Positions 12,584-23,031 of a stretch of DNA of 64,000 nt are shown here, piece after piece. Source of the DNA: Xylona heveae TC161 (taxonomy: Eukaryota > Ascomycota > Xylonomycetes > Xylonales > Xylonaceae); the NCBI RefSeq assembly GCF_001619985.1, contig NW_017264200.1, forward strand, positions 930,001-994,000, given 5' to 3'. The notes below the pieces were generated by a model. The model ran no database searches. It worked only from the letters and a program-made list of their open reading frames with translations, and was not told where the DNA came from. A program made the translations under genes and the position numbers. Within the stretch, counting starts at the first letter, position 1. Each line of letters starts with the position of its first letter.

Positions 12584-14070
12584 TTGGATTTCGTGATGCT
12601 TTGCAAATTATACAGATTTCTCCTTGAACGTCGCGACCATCATGGGACGTGCCTCGGTGACCGCGCGATAGAATCCCATTTACGCGTGAACCGTATATGG
12701 AAATATTAGCGAAGCAAGATGGACAGATGATCAGGGAGAGATAAGATATAGTTTTAGATGCTAAATAGAGAATTATGTCAGCATAATCTGTCCTCGGTCT
12801 TCCTCGGTACAAAATCATACACCTCGTACTAGCCAGCCTCCCAGTTTACTACGTATGCTCGGCGCTCGCACCATGCAATGTATGACGTTGCCGTCTGACA
12901 AGTAGTGTACGAGATTCTTTATCAATCCATTTTTAGAAGGACACAAGTGCAGGTGCACAGCTCAACGTGTACATTGCCAAAAATTGAGAGACTATTACAT
13001 CCTCGCTCAGGGCCTTTGGACCGTATTACCTTTTGAAATCGTTGCATCATCACCACCATCATCATCAAGAATGCCAAGGGTCCGCTGCTGTCGGAACTTT
13101 AAAAGGCTCCGTCACCGAAAAGACTTGCCATGCGGCTTTTTGGTCCGCGTGGCTCGCAGGTCGAGCACAATGAGCAGAGTTACTCCTAGTGACTCAGGCT
13201 AGAGGTTGGGGGAAAATAGTATTTTGGCTAATTCAAGGCAAGCGTCCCTCGGTCACCCTCCAGGCCCTTCAATCGGGGCTTCGGCAAATGGATTGTGAAG
13301 GCGCCGAGCGAATCTACAGATGTCAAGATGGAGGGTGAGGGAAGCTGCCTATTGCTCGGCAGAAAAGAACTACAGACACCCGAGGCTCCGACGGGACTAA
13401 AAGGCTTAACTTGACTTGGTCCCAATCATCATCTAAGCCACAACTTAATTCCAAAACGCGCGTCCTCACAACAATCCTGTACAACGTGGTTTGTTACCCT
13501 CCATTCATTTTTTGATATTTTCTACATTTCAGAGCAAAAGCGTAGTAGATGTTTCTTGGCCAAGGCTAACCTGTAGCTCGACTGGGTGGGAAGGGCCTGG
13601 GTGTGGCTGGAGTCGGATGCACTACATTGCTAGGCCGCCGCTTTGGTGTCGGATGTTTGTTCTCCCTAAGCTGCTGCTGCGCCCTCCTCGCTCCTTGCTC
13701 TCACAACATGCGCTCCCTAAAATGTCATTCACCCAACTTAGTGTGGCGAGGTGACGAATGAAAGCGCCTACGGCCTCGTTGCCCCTTTCAGCCTGAATGC
13801 TCTCTCTTGCGTAATTTATTTTGCCCCGGTCAATTAGTTAGCACATTCATCAAATCGTTTGTAAGGGTGATCGGCATTAAAACCAGCAATCCCCGCGTCA
13901 CCTTATTGTAGCATCTCCTAGAAACGAACTTTACCCTCCTGTCCCATTATTTTCGTTACTGTGCCTTACAACTTCCGTGCCGCCCTCATAATCGATCAAA
14001 TTTCACGGCGCAGACTCTCCCTGCATCCCGTCTCCCCGTACAAAGAGGCACATTCGTGGACGCCACAGAC
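12584..14070. promoter_or_regulatory. Divergent promoter region, rfc4 / aspartic protease
   Basis: 1.49 kb between two divergent starts. It includes a CAT/CAC-rich stretch near 13046-13070 and pyrimidine-rich DNA before the protease start. The small open frames here lack splice context and any recognisable motif. No RNA gene was seen. Confidence 0.45.
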
Positions 14071-15592
14071 ATGAAAGGCGGTTCGCTTGTTGCTCTGGCC
14101 GTCGGCCTTTGCTTGATTGGCACTGAGGCTATTCAGCTCATTGAACGAGACAATCCAGCTGTCTTTGGCTTGGATATTCAAAGGCGTACCGTCTCGAATC
14201 CCGCGCAGAGAGATCGATTACGCCGAAGAGATACAACGACCGTGTCGGAAACGCTTGACAACGAGGAGACATTGTATTTTGCAAATGTCAGTATTGGAAC
14301 GCCGGCACAAACTCTGAGACTCCACATCGACACCGGCAGCAGCGACCTTTGGACAAATTCTGCCGAATCATCATTATGCAAAAGTAAAGGCGATCAGTGT
14401 GCCCAGTCCGGCACATACAATGCCAACCACTCTACAACATACCATTATGTTTCGAGCGATTTCCAGATACAATATGCCGACAGCTCTGGAGCAGAAGGCG
14501 ACTATGCTACGGATACTCTACACATTGGGGGCGCCGACGTGACGGATCTTCAGTTTGGCATTGGCTATGTTTCATCCTCAGCTCGTAAGTCATATGAATT
14601 GCCTTGTTCAAAAAATCTGGATAACTAACATTTTCTTTGCAGAGGGCATTCTGGGTATTGGTTACCCCATCAATGAGGTCCAAGTTAACGTCGCCCAACA
14701 ACAGCCTTACCCCAACCTGCCGCAACTCTTGGCAAACAAGGGAATGATCAACTCGAATGCTTACAGTCTGTGGTTGAACGACCTCGACTCTTCAGAGGGC
14801 GCTATTCTTTTTGGCGGAGTCAATACGGCCAAATATACTGGGGAACTCTCCACGGTCCCTGTTATCAAGGAGGACGGCTTCTATCAAGAGTTTCTCATTG
14901 GATTGACTGGAGTAAGCATCACAGAGAGTGGCAAGAAAACAACCTTGACCGCCTCTGGAACTGCTGTGGGTGTCCTCCTCGATTCCGGAAGCAGTCTCAG
15001 CTACCTTCCCAACGATGTGACCGAGGAGATTTATAATGCCGTCGGCGCGACCGAGGATCAGGGTGTTGCTTTTGTTCCGTGTTCACTGGCGGGCAATGAC
15101 ACCACCATTGATTATACCTTCAGCTCACCCACGATCTCCGTGTCCATGGATGAGCTTGTTCTCGACGCTGGCACTGATGACCAGGGCAACCCACTCACCT
15201 TCAAAGATGGGACTCCGGCCTGCCTGTTTGGCATCGCCAAAGCCGACAATAGCACTCTTGTCCTCGGCGACACCTTTATTCGCAGCGCCTACATTGTTTA
15301 CGATCTCACCAATAATGAAATCTCGCTGGCTCAAACCAAGTTCAACACGACCGACAACAATATCCAAGAGATTAGCAACTCAACTGGCGTGCCCGGTGCA
15401 ACCAAAGTGACCGGCGCCGTCACCAGCGTAGCCGTGCAAACTGGCGGTGCTCGCATTGGAAACCCCACTGGCTCCGGCACAATCTCTGGCCCAACCGCTA
15501 CTGCCACCCACAAGAGTGGCGCCGAATCGACAAGAGTGCCTCTTGCTCTGGCAGCTGGATTCGTGGCAGCCGGTTTGGCCTTGGCTGTCTAA
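14071..15592 (+). CDS. GPI-anchored aspartic protease (yapsin/candidapepsin-like, A1 family)
   Basis: Secreted pepsin-fold protease of about 487 residues in two exons. The N-terminus is a signal peptide (GSLVALAVGLCLIGTEA). A propeptide with a basic RDRLRRRD processing site follows, and mature-type sequence begins YFANVSIGTPAQTLRLHIDTGSS. The two catalytic aspartates lie in DTGSSDLW and VLLDSGSSLSYLP. A Ser/Thr-rich stalk precedes a hydrophobic tail (VPLALAAGFVAAGLALAV) typical of a GPI attachment signal. The single intron follows GYVSSSA (donor GTAAGT, acceptor TTTGCAG at 14642). The probable role is cell-wall or surface protein processing. The subfamily call is by architecture. Confidence 0.93.
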
Positions 15593-16186
15593 AAAGGCTT
15601 GCCCTTTGATCGTGTTTTCTCCCTTTGATCTTTCTATTCTCTATGGATATTTTTACGGTGAAATATCCCTAGGCATGCATGATATGGCGTGGCTTTCTTT
15701 CCGTATAGATGATTCATGATTGCGCAGTTTAGCGTCTTGACTACCTTGGGATAACAAGGACTATCCGTATTTGTTCTATCCACAAAATTCTTACACATAT
15801 CTGTACAATAATTTGCGGGATTTCAGTAAATAAGCGGTTTCATTCGTACAGCACGCTCCTTTGTACTTGGCCGGGCCAGGCCCCTGAGGTGGATTGTCTC
15901 CTAGTCCAGTCTCCTATTTTCATCTATAGCAAGCATATTTTCTTCAACACCATCACAATGTAAATGCATAAAGCCATGAAAGAGCAGAACGGCTCGACCC
16001 ATACCCAGCAGACCCGGCATTCCATATCATGACAATTTGTGATAGATAAGTTGGATTCTGCCTAAAATTAAATTTCGCGAGAAGGAAGAAAAAATAAAAA
16101 TAAAAACAACAGGATATCAAGGGAAAATGAAACAAAAATGCAACAGAAAAATTAAAAAACAAAACTTGATTTATCGACAAAAAGTT
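15593..16186. other. Intergenic region downstream of the aspartic protease
   Basis: 594 nt, AT-rich, with A-runs near 16090-16160 just beyond the 3' end of the tRNA gene. These read as T-runs on the transcribed strand of the tRNA and may serve as its polymerase III terminator. No protein gene was seen. Confidence 0.45.
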
Positions 16187-16280
16187 TGCGCCGACCGAGA
16201 CTCGAACTCGGACCTCATGCTTATTCGATGCTGTGGGAACCACATGGGAAGCATAAATTCTACCCTTAAACCATCGGCGC
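16187..16280 (-). tRNA. tRNA-Gly (CCC) with a 23-nt intron
   Basis: Read on the minus strand, the acceptor stem GCGCCGA pairs with TCGGCGC. A D-arm TGGTTTAAGGGTAGAA follows. The anticodon stem TATGC/GCATG encloses TTCCCA, giving anticodon CCC. The T-arm is CCGAG TTCGAGT CTCGG, with discriminator A. A 23-nt insert follows position 37, the usual place for nuclear tRNA introns. It contains its own small hairpin (TGTGG, loop TTC, CCACA). The mature length without the insert is 71 nt, as in other eukaryotic tRNA-Gly genes. Confidence 0.92.
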
Positions 16281-16756
16281 CGAAATAGGAATTTGGTACC
16301 GATATCTGTAAAATTCCGCCATATATACCACAACAATTTGGCAAGTTGCGTCACAACACCCAGCTACCCAACACACTATGTAAGCTTGCTCAGGTCAAAA
16401 CTCCAGGCATATCATATCTTGCTGGCTACCCACTGGATACCTACGTTTCACTTGCATTCTTTTTCCCTCGCTCGTACCCAGATCTTAAGTTCAAAGACGT
16501 GCATTGTCTCTGACCTGAGAGAGTTCTCGAATAACGATTACTGTGCCATAACGGTAAGTACATTGCGCAGCTTCGGGGACCCCGCAGGCCGGCCTCTTCT
16601 GGCCTCATGAGTTTCGATGCCATCTCGCCATCGCGAAAAAACTGAACGGACAACATGACCGCTGACCTTTGGTAGATTGAGATCGATACTTGATCATTAG
16701 CTTGCCTGAAGCTTGTAAAGATATAATTTCCACAGAAAAGCGAACAATAGCGAGAG
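16281..16756. promoter_or_regulatory. Intergenic region upstream of get4 and the tRNA gene
   Basis: 476 nt between the 5' end of the tRNA-Gly gene and the get4 start codon. It must carry the get4 promoter. No further feature was recognised. Confidence 0.45.
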
Positions 16757-18174
16757 ATGGCGTCCGCGAGAATCGAAAAGACCATTGCGCGACAACGGCA
16801 GAAGTGAGTAGCGCGGCACTCTCCTCAAGTGGTAGCCATAGTACGAAGATTTTAGCCTTAAGGGGGGCTTTCTTTGCATAACGGCTTTCGAAATGGCTGT
16901 ATTCAAGTATGACGTGCTTATTCGTGTTTTCGCATTCATAGGATTGAGGAAGGCCAGTACTATGAAGCGCACCAGCAGCTCCGGGTCATTACGTCGCGAT
17001 ACATCAAGCAAGAGAATTATGCTTCCGCTATTGATATCCTGTCGTCTGGTGCCCTGGCACTGCTTAACGCTGGCCAGGGCGGTAGTGGTGGAGACCTAAG
17101 CATGTTCTTGATGGACGTCTACAACAAGGCTGAGCTGAAGCCGGACTCAGGCAACAAAGGTATGGGAGATAAAAAAAAGTTCCAGGACAGAGGAAATGGC
17201 CAAATCCCAAATCTAAGGCTGTTAAGTCCCTGCCGGAGAAGTGTCGGGAAAGAGTTGACCGGTTGATTGACGACGGAAAACAGGAAGATTAACGGACCTG
17301 CTAAGAGCATTCCCTGTTGAGGAGCCTACGCGAAAGCGTTTTGTCAATGAAATGATCAGGTATGCTATGGATTATTACCCAGGAGAAAGTTGCCTTGGGC
17401 AGAGACATGCTGATAATCTGGTGTTAAGCTGGTCATCTAAGTTTGGCGAGTTCGCGGCTGGCGATCCAGAGCTGCACCATGTGGCCGGTACGCTGTATGC
17501 AGAAGGCAAGTTTCTTCTCCCCCTTTCCTTTCTCTTCGCCCTATATCCAAAAGAGGAAAATGAGTGTAAATGGAACGATTATCTGACTGCTTCTAGACCA
17601 AGAACCGTACGATGCTGAAAGACATCTCACTCTTGGTACAAGAGACTCCGCTGAGGTTTTGGCCCGTTTGGAGTATGAGTGGTATACCCAGGACGAGTCT
17701 CACACTGCTGGTCTCTATGCTGCGCGAGCAGTCTTCCCGTATCTCCTTGTGGGCAATCTCCGCGCCGCCAATAAAGCGTTACTTCTATTCACCAGCCGGC
17801 TCAGCCAGTCAAGCGGTAGCTTAGGGGTGCAGGAAGTGAGCAGCGCAAGTTCCGATGTGCGACTCTATCCAAGTCTGCCGCTGCTAAACTTCCTTTCACT
17901 TTTGCTTTTGGCTGTGCAGAGAGGTAGCGCCGATCTCTTCAGGCAGCTGAAGACACATTACGCTGTTCACATCAAGGATGTCGGCATCTGGGATGAAGCC
18001 CTCGAGCAGGTTGGGGAGATGTACTTTGGTATTCGAATTCCGAGACCAGGCAATCCGCTCTTTGATATGATGGGAAGCTTGTTCATGGGCGGCGGTGCCG
18101 GTGGCTCGAATAGTGGAAAGCCAAAGCAGAAAAAGGTTGAAAGCCCCGCGCCACCTGCAGTCGACCTTGACTGA
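16757..18174 (+). CDS. get4: GET4 (TRC35 homologue), tail-anchored protein insertion
   Basis: Cytosolic alpha-solenoid subunit of the Get4-Get5 complex that hands tail-anchored proteins from Sgt2 to the Get3 ATPase. The start is MASARIEKTIARQRQK. After the first intron comes IEEGQYYEAHQQLRVITSRY, followed by YASAIDILSSGALALLNAGQ, both typical of the N-terminal Get4 helices. Later segments include EPYDAERHLTLGT and YEWYTQDESHTAGLYAARAV. The C-terminus is low-complexity (GGGAGGSNSGKPKQKK). Four introns are inferred, all in frame. The last (17506-17596) has a GC donor (AG|GCAAGT). The length is about 320 residues, normal for the family. Confidence 0.93.
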
Positions 18175-18415
18175 CATTCTTGACTAACATTTTGTTTGCC
18201 ATTCATCTTCTTTTCACATTTCTCGCAAAGCCCATGTAGTTCATGGGAAGTTCTAAGCGTATAGTACCGTGCCCGGGTGTGATGCAATATACAAATATTT
18301 TCTTAATCCAAAATAATGCAAAGAAAGAAAGGGTATATCTCCACCGTGACTCCAGAAAACCAAGGATTCCTTCTTTTTCCCAAGTATCCCAACCCTGAAG
18401 TGATTCATGTCCCTT

Positions 18416-19175
18416 TTATATGTTTGAGAAGCCATCTTTTTCGCTTTCGAACATCCAATCATCCTCATCCAAGGAGGCTGCTTTTGCGCGAAGACTGGCT
18501 TGAACTGCAGCGAAAAGTTCTTCAAGAGATCAGCTTAGGAACTTGCGCACACGTAAGAAAATTCTGAAAATGCGCATTCAAGGCGCCCAAAACCCGCATG
18601 CAATAACGTTGAATTGACTCACCAGCAGGCTCACTTGCACGCCGATTATGACTTCTGTAGAGCTCAACAAGTCTTGCCCCTATCTCTTAAATAAATAGTC
18701 AGATCTCTGCTACTGAACATCTCACGAGAAACAGAAGGGACAGGGCGATAGCTCCCACAAATGAAAACAATCCAGGATTATCAATCTACTTACTGGCCTT
18801 TTCACTGCCAATTTCATCTCCACCACTGCCCAAGCCTCCTTCTCCTTGGCCCAGTTCCCCTTCCCCGCTAAACATCACTAAAGGCATCTGCACTTGATAA
18901 TTTCCGTTTCGATCTCTGACGACGATATCGCTGCTACTATCTGTTGCCACGGCCGAACTTGTCATAGCATCCGAGCCCATGTGCTGCGAAGCTGTAGAGC
19001 CAATAGAAGATGGAAGAGTTATTCCTGCAACTTGATTTGACCCTGAGCTGGAACTTGCTATGCTGTGGTTGGGCGGTCCCGTCATGGGCGGGCGTCGACT
19101 TAAATGCTGGTTGAAGAGATTCCGACGGACGCCTGCAGTAGACACGGGCCGCGGTGCGGGTTGACGAGAATTCAT
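18416..19175 (-). CDS. Conserved-looking protein of unknown function
   Basis: Three exons give about 173 residues. The start is MNSRQPAPRPVSTAGVRRNL. The first exon carries a basic N-terminal patch (RRNLFNQHLSRRP), then Ser/Gly-rich low-complexity sequence, then DIVVRDRNGNYQVQMPLVMF and a Glu/Gly-rich run. Splicing at GCCA|GTAAGT leads to KIGARLVELYRSHNRRASEPA. A second intron leads to VQASLRAKAASLDEDDWMFE and a stop at 18416-18418. The donors (GTAAGT, GTGAGT) and frame conservation support a real gene. I do not recognise the family. It lies head-to-head with rai1 across 770 nt. Confidence 0.65.
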
Positions 19176-19945
19176 TGCTAGCAATAATTTTTGCGATGCG
19201 GCGTGATACCACGAAAACTCAAAAGAAAGAATATTCCAAATGTGATGGTATTCCAAAGCTCTTCGAGTCTTGAGTGTCGTTGATGTCTTGGCTTTTCCCG
19301 ATCCAAATGCGGGTTTGAAGGGGGAAAATGGATCCAAGTCCCCTCCAAATGTCTATGACTTAGACGTTTCTCTGTCCAGCGAGACGTCTATTGTTCGAGA
19401 TTGGCGAGAGCGTAGAAGTCGAAGTGCACCGCACTCGATTTTTGAGTTTCAGCGACCACAGGGCTTGTGTGTTGATAGGTTTGTTTTGGTTTACTCCGGT
19501 AAGCATTGATTGCTTAGATACATGGATCAGCGTGTCGATTCAGGGTCCAATGGAAAAACTTAACCGGACTCGTTAAACCCCACAACTACCGACTTTACCT
19601 AGAGCTACTGCGTACAGCAGCAAGAGCAACACTAGAGCACTCTACGGCCTTGAGCTCGCAGGAACGTCCGAGCAAGTCGCATTTCAACTGCGACAACAGC
19701 AACACTAACCTCCACGGAGACTTTTGCGCGCAATTTGGTAAATGATCGCCGCAGGAATATCTAGGTAAGGACCATAGGACCATCCAATACCGTCGCCGAC
19801 TTGGTCGCGTCGACGATGCATATGTACCAGATTTATTGACTGCGTCATCAGGAGCAAGAGAGCGAACACCTGAGCGCCGATTATATCCCAATTGAACGAT
19901 ACAACCTGCCACATTCCCAGCCGCCCGCTGGCGCCTCCCCTCAAC
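19176..19945. promoter_or_regulatory. Divergent promoter region, unknown gene / rai1
   Basis: 770 nt between two divergent starts. Open frames at 19595-20116 on the minus strand overlap rai1 exon 1 and look like shadows. No motif was recognised. Confidence 0.45.
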
Positions 19946-21566
19946 ATGAGTATATTCGATGTGCAGCCCGTCAATCGCTTTGCAGGCTCCAGCGCAGCTA
20001 TCCGCAGGCCCAAGGTACGCTTTAGGTCCTACTGTTACCTTACCTTTTACAATGACGGGAAAGTAACAATGCGTCATGGTTAGGAAATCGCCCACTTCTC
20101 TTACGACGATGACCATGTATTCCGGCTCGACGATTCGTCACTGCGCTACTATTATCCACCTTCAATGGGCGCGGACCTCTCCAAGGGATACGAATCGTTC
20201 AAAAAGCTCGACGATACCGCGGACGACCACCTGGACAGTCTATTGAAAACGATATTAGAGTCAGAGAAGGAAACGGGAAGCAAATGCGAGGCCGACTTTA
20301 TAACATGGCGGGGGATGATGACCAAGGTGGGACATGCAATTATGGAGACCGAGATGAAGCATCATTTCTAACCTCGATTTTAGATTATGGCCACCCCCTT
20401 CGACAATTTCAATGGGTTAGGACGAAACGCTTTTTTCTCTCTTCGTCTGGGTTGATCTCCGCTAACACATCTCAAGATTTGAAATGAACGCGACCTTTTT
20501 TCAGGTAAGCTATCTATTGAAACACTTATCTAACCTACGCCGTGTCGCAGCTGACATGAGAAATACTCTTAGGGAACAATGTGAGATACAACGGTTACAT
20601 GCTGATAATTGCTTCCGCTGACAATTTGTCAAGCTTCATAGAAGAAAACCACGAATATAAATTAGCCCAATGGCAAATGCAAAAAAGCCAACCTCCTCGA
20701 CGTGGAGGCCCCTCGCAGGACTTGATGAGTTTCTGGGGTGAGATTTACCCTCAGGTTTCGGAAGTACCATAACCCTAACAGGACAATTTTTCAAAGGATA
20801 CAAATTTGAGACGATATCTCTTCTTCCAGATACCTGGGACGCAACAAGTCGAGAATATATCGAGAGCCGAGAAGACGAAATCGTCAACAACCACGCGCAA
20901 TATTGCTCCGTAGTCCGTACAGGCATTGGCAAATCAAGGCTCGTTATCGGTGGCGAAGTGGACGCAGGTGAGTTACCCCAAACGTACCTATATATATTCC
21001 CTTTGCGCGAGCCTTTCCAAGCTCACTCAGTACAGTATGGGACAAAAAGCCAGAAAACAAAGATGAACCCATCAACTGGGTGGAACTGAAGACATCAGAA
21101 GAGATATACAGCGACCGAGACATGCAAAAGTTTGAAAGAAAGCTGCTCAAATTCTGGATCCAATCGTTTCTGCTCGGCGTGCCGAAAATCATTGTCGGGT
21201 TTCGAAACAGAAATGGAATCCTGCAACGACTGGAGGAGCTCGAGACGAGAGACATCCCTATTAATGTGAAAAAACGGGGCATGAGAAGCTGGGATGGAAA
21301 CCTTTGCATAAATTTTACCGCTTCTTTTCTTGAGTGTAAGAAAACTTTTCTTTCGAGTGATGAAGTGAAGTGAAGTGAAGTGAAGGGAGGTTCAAAGCTG
21401 ATTTTATTATCCAATAGGGCTCAAGCAGACCATCCAAAGCGATGGCGTGTGGAGGATACGTCGCAAAGAAAAGTCGCCCGTCATTGAAGTATTCAAGCTC
21501 GAGGACAGCGGTTATGGCAGCATCTTGTCCCCCGAGTTTGTGCAGTGGCGCAACCAATTCAGCTAA
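19946..21566 (+). CDS. rai1: RAI1/DXO-family RNA 5'-end decapping nuclease
   Basis: Partner and activator of the nuclear 5'-3' exonuclease Rat1, with pyrophosphohydrolase, decapping and deNADding activities in this family. Conserved blocks are MSIFDVQPVNRFAGSSAAIR, EADFITWRGMMTK, VVRTGIGKSRLVIGGEVDAV (metal-binding GGEVD), WVELKTSEE (ExK) and LLKFWIQSFLLGVPKIIVGF. Eight introns are inferred. Three consecutive exons are very short: 20384-20415 (32 nt), 20477-20504 (28 nt) and 20573-20580 (8 nt). Together they encode IMATPFDNFNG, FEMNATFFQ and GTI. A TGAAG pentamer array sits in the last intron. The total is about 390 residues, normal for fungal Rai1. Confidence 0.95.
21361..21385 (+). repeat. 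(TGAAG)5 microsatellite in the last rai1 intron
   Basis: Five perfect tandem copies of TGAAG lie inside the intron that follows FTASFLE. It is intronic and should be free to vary in length. Confidence 0.9.
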
Positions 21567-21931
21567 GGGTCGGTGATCCACAAACAAAGAGTCGGGTGAC
21601 TAGGGTAAGTAAATTGGAGGGAGGCAGGTAGTAATTATCATTATTATTATTATTATTGTCTGTCCTATTTTATGGATGGAAGATGAATCTGTATGTGTTA
21701 AACGCTGTCATGTCACGTTCGGCTTTGTCTTCTGGTTCGCGTGAAGCTAACCGTTAATTGAACAGGTGTTTTCTTTGTGTCTTCTGCCAACAAAACCCGT
21801 CACGGCCCATTTTGGAATATATATAGAGACAATGCCGAAAAGACCAAATATTATACTTCTCCAGAATCCGCTCTTTCTTACGACAATTCTTCGAAGTGTC
21901 GAATTTATCGATCTCGGAATACTTCGAATGC
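21567..21931. other. Intergenic region between rai1 and the 2EXR-like gene
   Basis: 365 nt between two genes on the same strand. It includes an (ATT)6 microsatellite at 21640-21657. It is expected to hold the rai1 3' UTR and the next promoter. Confidence 0.5.
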
Positions 21932-22864
21932 ATGGAGCGTCAATTTGCGAAATCCATATCCGTTTATGATAGTGTCTATTCGATCCCAACGACTAGCGAA
22001 GGGAAGGAGAACGCCAGCAGCGACAAAGACGACAAGGAAGATATGGAAAGGCCTCGGGGTCTTTTGAGTCTCCCGAGCGAGATACGCTGCGAAATATACT
22101 GGTATCTCCTCTGCAGTCACAGCCATCCGATCGTGTTTCCTCGACCGTCCACAATTCAAGGCAACAGCCTCATTGCGACGGAGCCGCGAATATGGACTGC
22201 AATTCTTTCGACTTGCAGGGTTGTCTATGAAGAGGCTTTGCCTATTCTTTATGGCCAGAATTTCTTTTGGTATACCGTCCCCGGTGGTTTCGGTGCCCGG
22301 GCATCCCGCTACGTCGCACAAATGTCCAAGGAACAGCCAAGTCCCGAAGCTCTCGATAAGAAACCAGCGTGTACGCCGGACCTTGGAATTGCAGAGAAAT
22401 TCGTACCCCTACTCAGATCCGTCACTATAGACCGCGTGTGTTTTGGAAGTGAGTTCAATGACGACGACGATATTTTTCTCGCCAAACTGATTGATCACTT
22501 CACGAGCACGGATTTGAGATTGACGCATTTCCAATTCAATCTTAGATCTTATTTCGATGTGTGGTCCGTTGGTCCTCAGCTCCTCCCGCGTCAAAGCACA
22601 GCCATTGCGGCCCTCAAGCGTATGAGAAGTGTCAAGCTTCTCTCATTTTTCATCAGCGGCAGCCTTAAATGTGACCAAGGCCTCATCGATGATCTGTGCG
22701 CAGCTTGGAATGGTCTTCCCTTTTTCATTTATGATCATGGCGTCCAAATCTCCCCCAGCGGGCAAAATGACCAAGTTCGACATCTGCCAGCCTTGGCATG
22801 GCTGACTTGGGGAACGGATGAGCTAAACGGGTTGACTGAATTGTTCCTGTATAGGCTAGGATAG
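21932..22864 (+). CDS. 2EXR/F-box-like fungal protein
   Basis: Intronless frame of 310 residues from the first ATG (MERQFAKSISVYDS). After an acidic linker comes RGLLSLPSEIRCEIYWYLL, the LPxEIRxxIYxYLL signature shared by fungal 2EXR and F-box-like domains. It is followed by ILSTCRVVYEEALPILYGQN, the second hallmark of this family. The rest lacks a recognised domain. Many Pezizomycotina carry dozens of such genes, whose partners are unknown. An upstream exon is possible but not needed. Confidence 0.75.
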   Translation: MERQFAKSISVYDSVYSIPTTSEGKENASSDKDDKEDMERPRGLLSLPSEIRCEIYWYLLCSHSHPIVFPRPSTIQGNSLIATEPRIWTAILSTCRVVYEEALPILYGQNFFWYTVPGGFGARASRYVAQMSKEQPSPEALDKKPACTPDLGIAEKFVPLLRSVTIDRVCFGSEFNDDDDIFLAKLIDHFTSTDLRLTHFQFNLRSYFDVWSVGPQLLPRQSTAIAALKRMRSVKLLSFFISGSLKCDQGLIDDLCAAWNGLPFFIYDHGVQISPSGQNDQVRHLPALAWLTWGTDELNGLTELFLYRLG

Positions 22865-23031
22865 CTGCCGGCGGAGACACGCTTGGAAAGTATTATCATG
22901 CCCACGCAGGTTGAACAGAGCTGCAAACGCCGCCGCATTGGAAACTTGGTTTTGATCTCTGGTCAGCTTTGCCATTGTTTCGTGTTGAGGCCGAACTAGT
23001 TTTCTTTAGTGAAATCACGTCAAATATTCAT

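Noticed and set aside
19595-20116. 173-codon minus-strand open frame
   Set aside because: It overlaps rai1 exon 1 and its promoter on the opposite strand; rai1 is certain from conserved blocks.
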